A stretch of 64,000 bases of DNA. Origin: Verrucomicrobia subdivision 3 bacterium UBA693. GTDB taxonomy: Bacteria > Verrucomicrobiota > Verrucomicrobiia > Limisphaerales > UBA8199. The stretch spans positions 3,938-67,937 of the forward strand of contig DBMR01000028.1 in NCBI GenBank assembly GCA_002298785.1, read 5' to 3'. The first letter of the stretch is position 1. Each line of letters starts with the position of its first letter. The notes under the pieces are model-generated. The model did not search any database. It saw only the letters and a list, made by a program, of their open reading frames with translations, and had not been told where the DNA came from. Below, one piece after another: positions 60,506-64,000 of the stretch. The translations under genes were made by a program, and so were the position numbers.

Positions 60506-61633
60506 TTAGGCCGCCTGTTTGGCGTCCCATTCCATGACCTTGGCAATTACGTAATCCACTTCGTCCTCGCGCAGTTCCGGGAACATGGGGAGGCTGACGC
60601 AGGTGGCGGCGTTGGCTTCGGCGTTGGCCAGGCTGCCGACGATGCGGGCGTCCTTGCCCCACGGATAGCCGGCCTGCTTGTGAATGGCGATCGAGTAATG
60701 GGTCTTGGCATCGACACCGTTCTTCACCAGGAAGTCGACCAACTGGTCGCGCAACTCCGCCTTCTTGGTTTCGATGACGTAGAGATGGAACACGTGACGG
60801 TAGCCCGGCAGTTCGACCGGGAGGGTGAACGACTTGGCGCCTTTGAGGCCGGCCGTATAGCGGGCCGCCCATTTGCGGCGAGCGTCGTTGTATTCGTCGA
60901 TGTGTTTCAGCTTGGCGCTGAGAATGCCGGCGTGCAGGTCGTCCAGGCGGCTGTTGAAGCCGTAGCTGTGCACGTTGCGCGCGGTCGAGCCGTGGTTGCG
61001 CAAGCGGCGCACTGCGGCATCGATCTCGGGATTGTTCGTGACCAGAGCGCCGCTGTCGCCGAAGGTGCCGAGGTTCTTCTGGATGATGAAGCTCGTGGAG
61101 CAGGCATCGCTGAGTTGGGCGATTTTGAAGTTGGGGCCCGCCGCGCCGATCGCCTGGGCGTTGTCCTCAACGATCTTGAGGTTGTGCTTGTCCGCAATCT
61201 TCTTGATGGCCACCATGTCGGCGCACTGGCCGTAAAGGTGCACTGGAATGATCGCCTTGGTCTTCGGGGTGATGGCCGCTTCGATCTTGGTGGGATCGAT
61301 GCACTTGGTCGTGGGGCAGCAATCCACCAGCACTGCCGTGGCGCCGGCGATCCAAATCGCTTCCGCCGTGGCAAAGAAGGTGTTGGCATTCGTGATGACT
61401 TCATCGCCCTGTCCGATGCCCAGGGCCATCAGTGCCAGCCAGATAGAATCGGTTCCATTCCCGGTGCCGATGGCGTATTTGGTGCCGTGGTAGGCAGCCA
61501 ATTCCGCTTCGAACTGTTTGAGCATGGGCCCCATAACATATTGGCCGCTCTCCAGGACGGTCGCGATATTCTTGTCGATTTCGGATTTGATATTGTGATA
61601 CTGACGAACGTGTCCGTAAAATTCTACTTTCAT
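60506..61633 (-). CDS. DegT/DnrJ/EryC1/StrS-family sugar aminotransferase
   Basis: Start at 61633 (MKVEFYGHVRQYHNI) gives 375 residues and the usual N-terminus; longer frames upstream are not protein-like. PLP-dependent sugar aminotransferase: TGNGTDSIWLALMALGI, VHLYGQCADM, IVEDNAQAIGA (Asp157 contacts the PLP ring) and SFIIQKNLGTFGDSGAL with Lys186 as the Schiff-base residue. The family normally has GDGGA where this has GDSGA. It should aminate a keto nucleotide-sugar, possibly in concert with the oxidoreductase downstream, as in WlbA/WlbE-type pathways (inference). Confidence 0.9.
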   Translation of the reverse strand: MKVEFYGHVRQYHNIKSEIDKNIATVLESGQYVMGPMLKQFEAELAAYHGTKYAIGTGNGTDSIWLALMALGIGQGDEVITNANTFFATAEAIWIAGATAVLVDCCPTTKCIDPTKIEAAITPKTKAIIPVHLYGQCADMVAIKKIADKHNLKIVEDNAQAIGAAGPNFKIAQLSDACSTSFIIQKNLGTFGDSGALVTNNPEIDAAVRRLRNHGSTARNVHSYGFNSRLDDLHAGILSAKLKHIDEYNDARRKWAARYTAGLKGAKSFTLPVELPGYRHVFHLYVIETKKAELRDQLVDFLVKNGVDAKTHYSIAIHKQAGYPWGKDARIVGSLANAEANAATCVSLPMFPELREDEVDYVIAKVMEWDAKQAA

Positions 61634-61797
61634 GGCCGTGGACACTAGCGGAGTCGGCGGAGGACACAAGCAATTTTTTTCCTTGACGCGAAAAATCTGT
61701 AAAAAAGGCAAAATAATGATGACAACTGGCGAAATGTGCCTCGAATCGGATCCGCCGGCGGCCGTCGAGGCGTCGCTCGCGACCTTGCCGGGCTGCA

Positions 61798-64000
61798 TCA
61801 AGCATCTTTAACGCATCGGAACCCGATGGTGGCGCAGCGATCCAAACCGGGCCACATCAGGATAAACTTGCAGTGATGGTTGCAGGGGCGGGGGCCTCCG
61901 TCCGCATACCAGATGCTGCCGCGCGCTTGGAAGTAGCTGCCACCACGGATGATGGCGAAACGGGTATGGCCATCGTCCCGCTGGCTTTCGGTCCATTCAT
62001 ACACATTGCCGGACATGTGGTAACAGCCGAAAGGGCTGCGGCCCGCTGGCAGGGAGCGCGCCGGCAAGGGGGCGCCGGTGGTGTTGACTTTGTCCGGGTC
62101 CGGTTTGTCGGGCTTCATGGTTCCGCCCCAGGGCCACGAGCGACCATCGGTGCCTTGGGCGGCCAGTTGCCATTCCGGTTCGGTGGGCAGGCGTTTCCCC
62201 GCCCATTTGGCGTAGGCGCGGCCGTCGTCAAGGTCCACGTAAACCACGGGTAAATCGGCGATGGCGGGCGGCATTTTCCGGTCCGGCCAATGTTTCAGAA
62301 AGTTCTCGGGCTGTTTCGGACGATAATGGGTGGCCGCCAGGAATTTTTGAAACTCGGCGTTTGAAACCTGGGCTTCATCGATAAAGAACTCCCGCACCTG
62401 GACGGTGTAATCGTGCTTCAGTATCTGGTAAAAGGGGTTCCCGGTGAGGAACGCCGGTTGTTTGTGCGGGGGCGTGCCGGGGTCTGGGTAACAACCACAC
62501 TCGCGGCGCTGGTGTTCGATTTGCAGGCGCACCGCGGTTGCCGGCACGCGGACCATGCCGGGGGGTGGCAAGGATTGCGAGGGCGGAGTGGTGCGCTTCG
62601 GTGGAAGCGGATCCATAAGCGACCGGGATAAACGTTTGGCGCCGATCTCTCCCGGGCCGTGGGGCAGATCGCTTTGGTGATGCAGGAAGCGCTGGTACGC
62701 CGGGCTATTCCGCCTTTCCTGCATTACCACGACGCAGCCGAGATTTTCCCTGGCCGCAAAGTTCACTTCAATTTCGGCCACGTCGCCTATGATTTTGGGT
62801 TCGATCCGGGTACCGTTCCACGCGTCGTAATATGAGGCTCCGTCGCGGCGTGGAATCGCCAGGCGACGGGTTTGAGATTCCGCCCCGGGGTGCTGCGAGG
62901 AGGATAGCAGGAGGTAAATGTCCACCCCGTCTCCCTGCCAGCGGTTGCAGAAGATGGCTGGATGGCCGGTTCCAGCCGCGAGATTGCCGGTGCCCGAGGT
63001 TTGGGCTGAAGTATCCCGCAAGTTGAGCGGGAAGAAGGGCTCCCACTGGTCGCTGGTGAACTCCTGCTGAAACTGGCGCAGGATGGCTACCGTCCGGCGC
63101 CACAACCTCCGCCCTTCAAGCTGCCATGGATTATAGCTTCCGAATATATTTTCCCACACCAACAGACCGCCGGCGTTGAAGAAAGCGCGGCGGATTTCTT
63201 CGCGGTGATCCGGGTTCCAACGGTCGATGTGCCACCGCAGGTGCTCCGGCACGAGCCATTTCCGATGGTCAATCGCCGCTGGTGGAAATCCACCGTCCAA
63301 TCCCTGCGACCAGGAGCCGTTGCACCACGACAGACTGGCCAGGGCTGGATGCAGTTCCGGGCAGAGGCACGTTCCCGGGCGGACGCGATCCAACGCCTGG
63401 CCGAGAGCGGGGGAGTCGCCGGTCATGGTATCGAGAAAGACGCCGTCCATTTCCGTGCGCGCGACCAACTCGGCGAGGAACTGCTCATCGGGAACCGGTT
63501 CCCGGCGAGTGCCGGTGTCCCAGGGATTATAATTGATGAACACGCGGGTGCCCGCGCGGTGTGCGCCCCGCACCAGTTTTTGGAGGCCATCAAGGCCTCC
63601 GGGCATGTCGCGATAGAAATCCAACTGGTTCCGAGGATCGATGCCGAGGCGCGGATACGCGTGCCACAACAGGATGGCGTCGTAGCCGCCGAATTCACGC
63701 TCACCCTCCCGCAGGAATTCCCGCCAGCGATAGCGGCCTTTCTCAGGGTCCCAGAACGAGCGGTCGTACATGAAGGTGAAATGGCACGTGAACGCGCCCT
63801 GGAGCCAGCGCCGGGCGAGATCGAGGTAGATTTGGCGATCAAGCGCCGGTCTGCCAGCTTGCGGGTGACGCATCGCTTCGCGGTAAGCGCGCAGTTGCTC
63901 GAGCCAGGCAGAGTGCGGCATCCCAGGAGGCGGCCCGGGCAGGTAAACCTGGTTGGGCTCAGTCAAACCGGGCACGGTCCACGATGTCGGATCCCCGGCC
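61798..64000 (-). CDS. Two-domain protein: glycosidase-like barrel plus FGE/SUMF1-like domain (5' end outside window)
   Basis: The frame is open to the window edge, so the true start is beyond 64000 or at GTG 63975. Of at least 725 residues, the first 430 look like an alpha-amylase-type TIM barrel: FTFMYDRSFWDPE, INYNPWDTGTRREP, DGVFLDTMTGDSP (candidate nucleophile Asp), CPELHPALASL and WENIFGSYNPW. After a Pro-rich linker, residues about 475-725 form an FGE/SUMF1-like domain (PATAVRLQIEH, FFIDEAQVSNAEFQKFL, KRLPTEPEWQLAAQG, GNVYEWTES, RGGSYFQARGS, IGFRCV). The catalytic cysteines of true formylglycine-generating enzymes are not in the usual place, so a binding or other role is likely. Confidence 0.75.
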   Translation of the reverse strand, partial: AGDPTSWTVPGLTEPNQVYLPGPPPGMPHSAWLEQLRAYREAMRHPQAGRPALDRQIYLDLARRWLQGAFTCHFTFMYDRSFWDPEKGRYRWREFLREGEREFGGYDAILLWHAYPRLGIDPRNQLDFYRDMPGGLDGLQKLVRGAHRAGTRVFINYNPWDTGTRREPVPDEQFLAELVARTEMDGVFLDTMTGDSPALGQALDRVRPGTCLCPELHPALASLSWCNGSWSQGLDGGFPPAAIDHRKWLVPEHLRWHIDRWNPDHREEIRRAFFNAGGLLVWENIFGSYNPWQLEGRRLWRRTVAILRQFQQEFTSDQWEPFFPLNLRDTSAQTSGTGNLAAGTGHPAIFCNRWQGDGVDIYLLLSSSQHPGAESQTRRLAIPRRDGASYYDAWNGTRIEPKIIGDVAEIEVNFAARENLGCVVVMQERRNSPAYQRFLHHQSDLPHGPGEIGAKRLSRSLMDPLPPKRTTPPSQSLPPPGMVRVPATAVRLQIEHQRRECGCYPDPGTPPHKQPAFLTGNPFYQILKHDYTVQVREFFIDEAQVSNAEFQKFLAATHYRPKQPENFLKHWPDRKMPPAIADLPVVYVDLDDGRAYAKWAGKRLPTEPEWQLAAQGTDGRSWPWGGTMKPDKPDPDKVNTTGAPLPARSLPAGRSPFGCYHMSGNVYEWTESQRDDGHTRFAIIRGGSYFQARGSIWYADGGPRPCNHHCKFILMWPGLDRCATIGFRCVKDA

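Noticed and set aside
60305..61648. 447-codon open frame on the plus strand
   Set aside because: It is antisense to the aminotransferase with a clear PLP lysine and family motifs. No signal or domain was seen.
61634..61797. Promoter TTGTCA ... TACAGA before the aminotransferase
   Set aside because: Spacer of 18 and three of six -10 matches; too weak to list.

Overview
The window looks like chromosomal DNA from a GC-rich Verrucomicrobium, probably of the Pedosphaera/Limisphaera type (subdivision 3). That placement is inference. It rests on an Akkermansia-like PilM / Amuc_1100 / Amuc_1099 / secretin gene block, a short prepilin-type protein of the H-X9-DG kind, an exosortase with EpsI, and many giant modular secreted proteins built from Calx-beta, delta-60, P-domain and DUF11 modules. 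No phage, IS element, CRISPR array, rRNA or tRNA gene was seen.

Layout. 1-2657: 3' end of ychF, a lipoprotein amidase and an NAD-dependent sugar epimerase. 2723-7516: overlapping hypF-hypC-hypD-hypE for [NiFe]-hydrogenase maturation, with no hydrogenase structural genes and no hypA/hypB in view. 7555-9961 (minus): two small lipoproteins and an outer-membrane beta-barrel. 10171-13897: a divergent pair of secreted proteins sharing one N-terminal domain, one with NHL repeats and one with a thioredoxin domain, separated by a 9-bp inverted repeat. 13903-17004 (minus): prepilin-like protein, PAS histidine kinase and CorA. 17216-21583: exosortase, EpsI, polyprenyl-phosphate sugar transferase and UDP-glucuronate decarboxylase-like epimerase, i.e. 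an envelope-polysaccharide locus.

21735-28395 is a four-gene pilus/secretin block in the same order as Amuc_1101 to Amuc_1098. It is followed on the same strand by about 23.5 kb (28551-52062) of five large secreted proteins of 648, 750, 978, 3157 and 2225 residues. They include beta-propeller repeats, Calx-beta arrays, an M6 metalloprotease, proprotein-convertase P-domains and DUF11 repeats. Four of these five, plus the NHL and thioredoxin proteins, end in the same kind of C-terminal module finishing in an aromatic-aromatic-Arg motif (YYR/FYR/FFR). This is the best candidate here for an undescribed sorting or anchoring signal.

52086-55368: housekeeping genes coaE, hisI, a membrane protein and trpE. 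55365-57620 (minus): lpoB, a COG3014-like lipoprotein and a YcfL-like lipoprotein, a likely peptidoglycan-synthase-activator operon. 57621-58091: the only gap over 300 bp, without a recognisable gene. 58092-64000 (minus): a small Cys-rich secreted protein, nagB, a Gfo/Idh/MocA oxidoreductase, a DegT-type aminotransferase and a two-domain protein (glycosidase-like barrel plus FGE/SUMF1-like domain) that runs off the window. Strong hairpins lie between several of these minus-strand genes.
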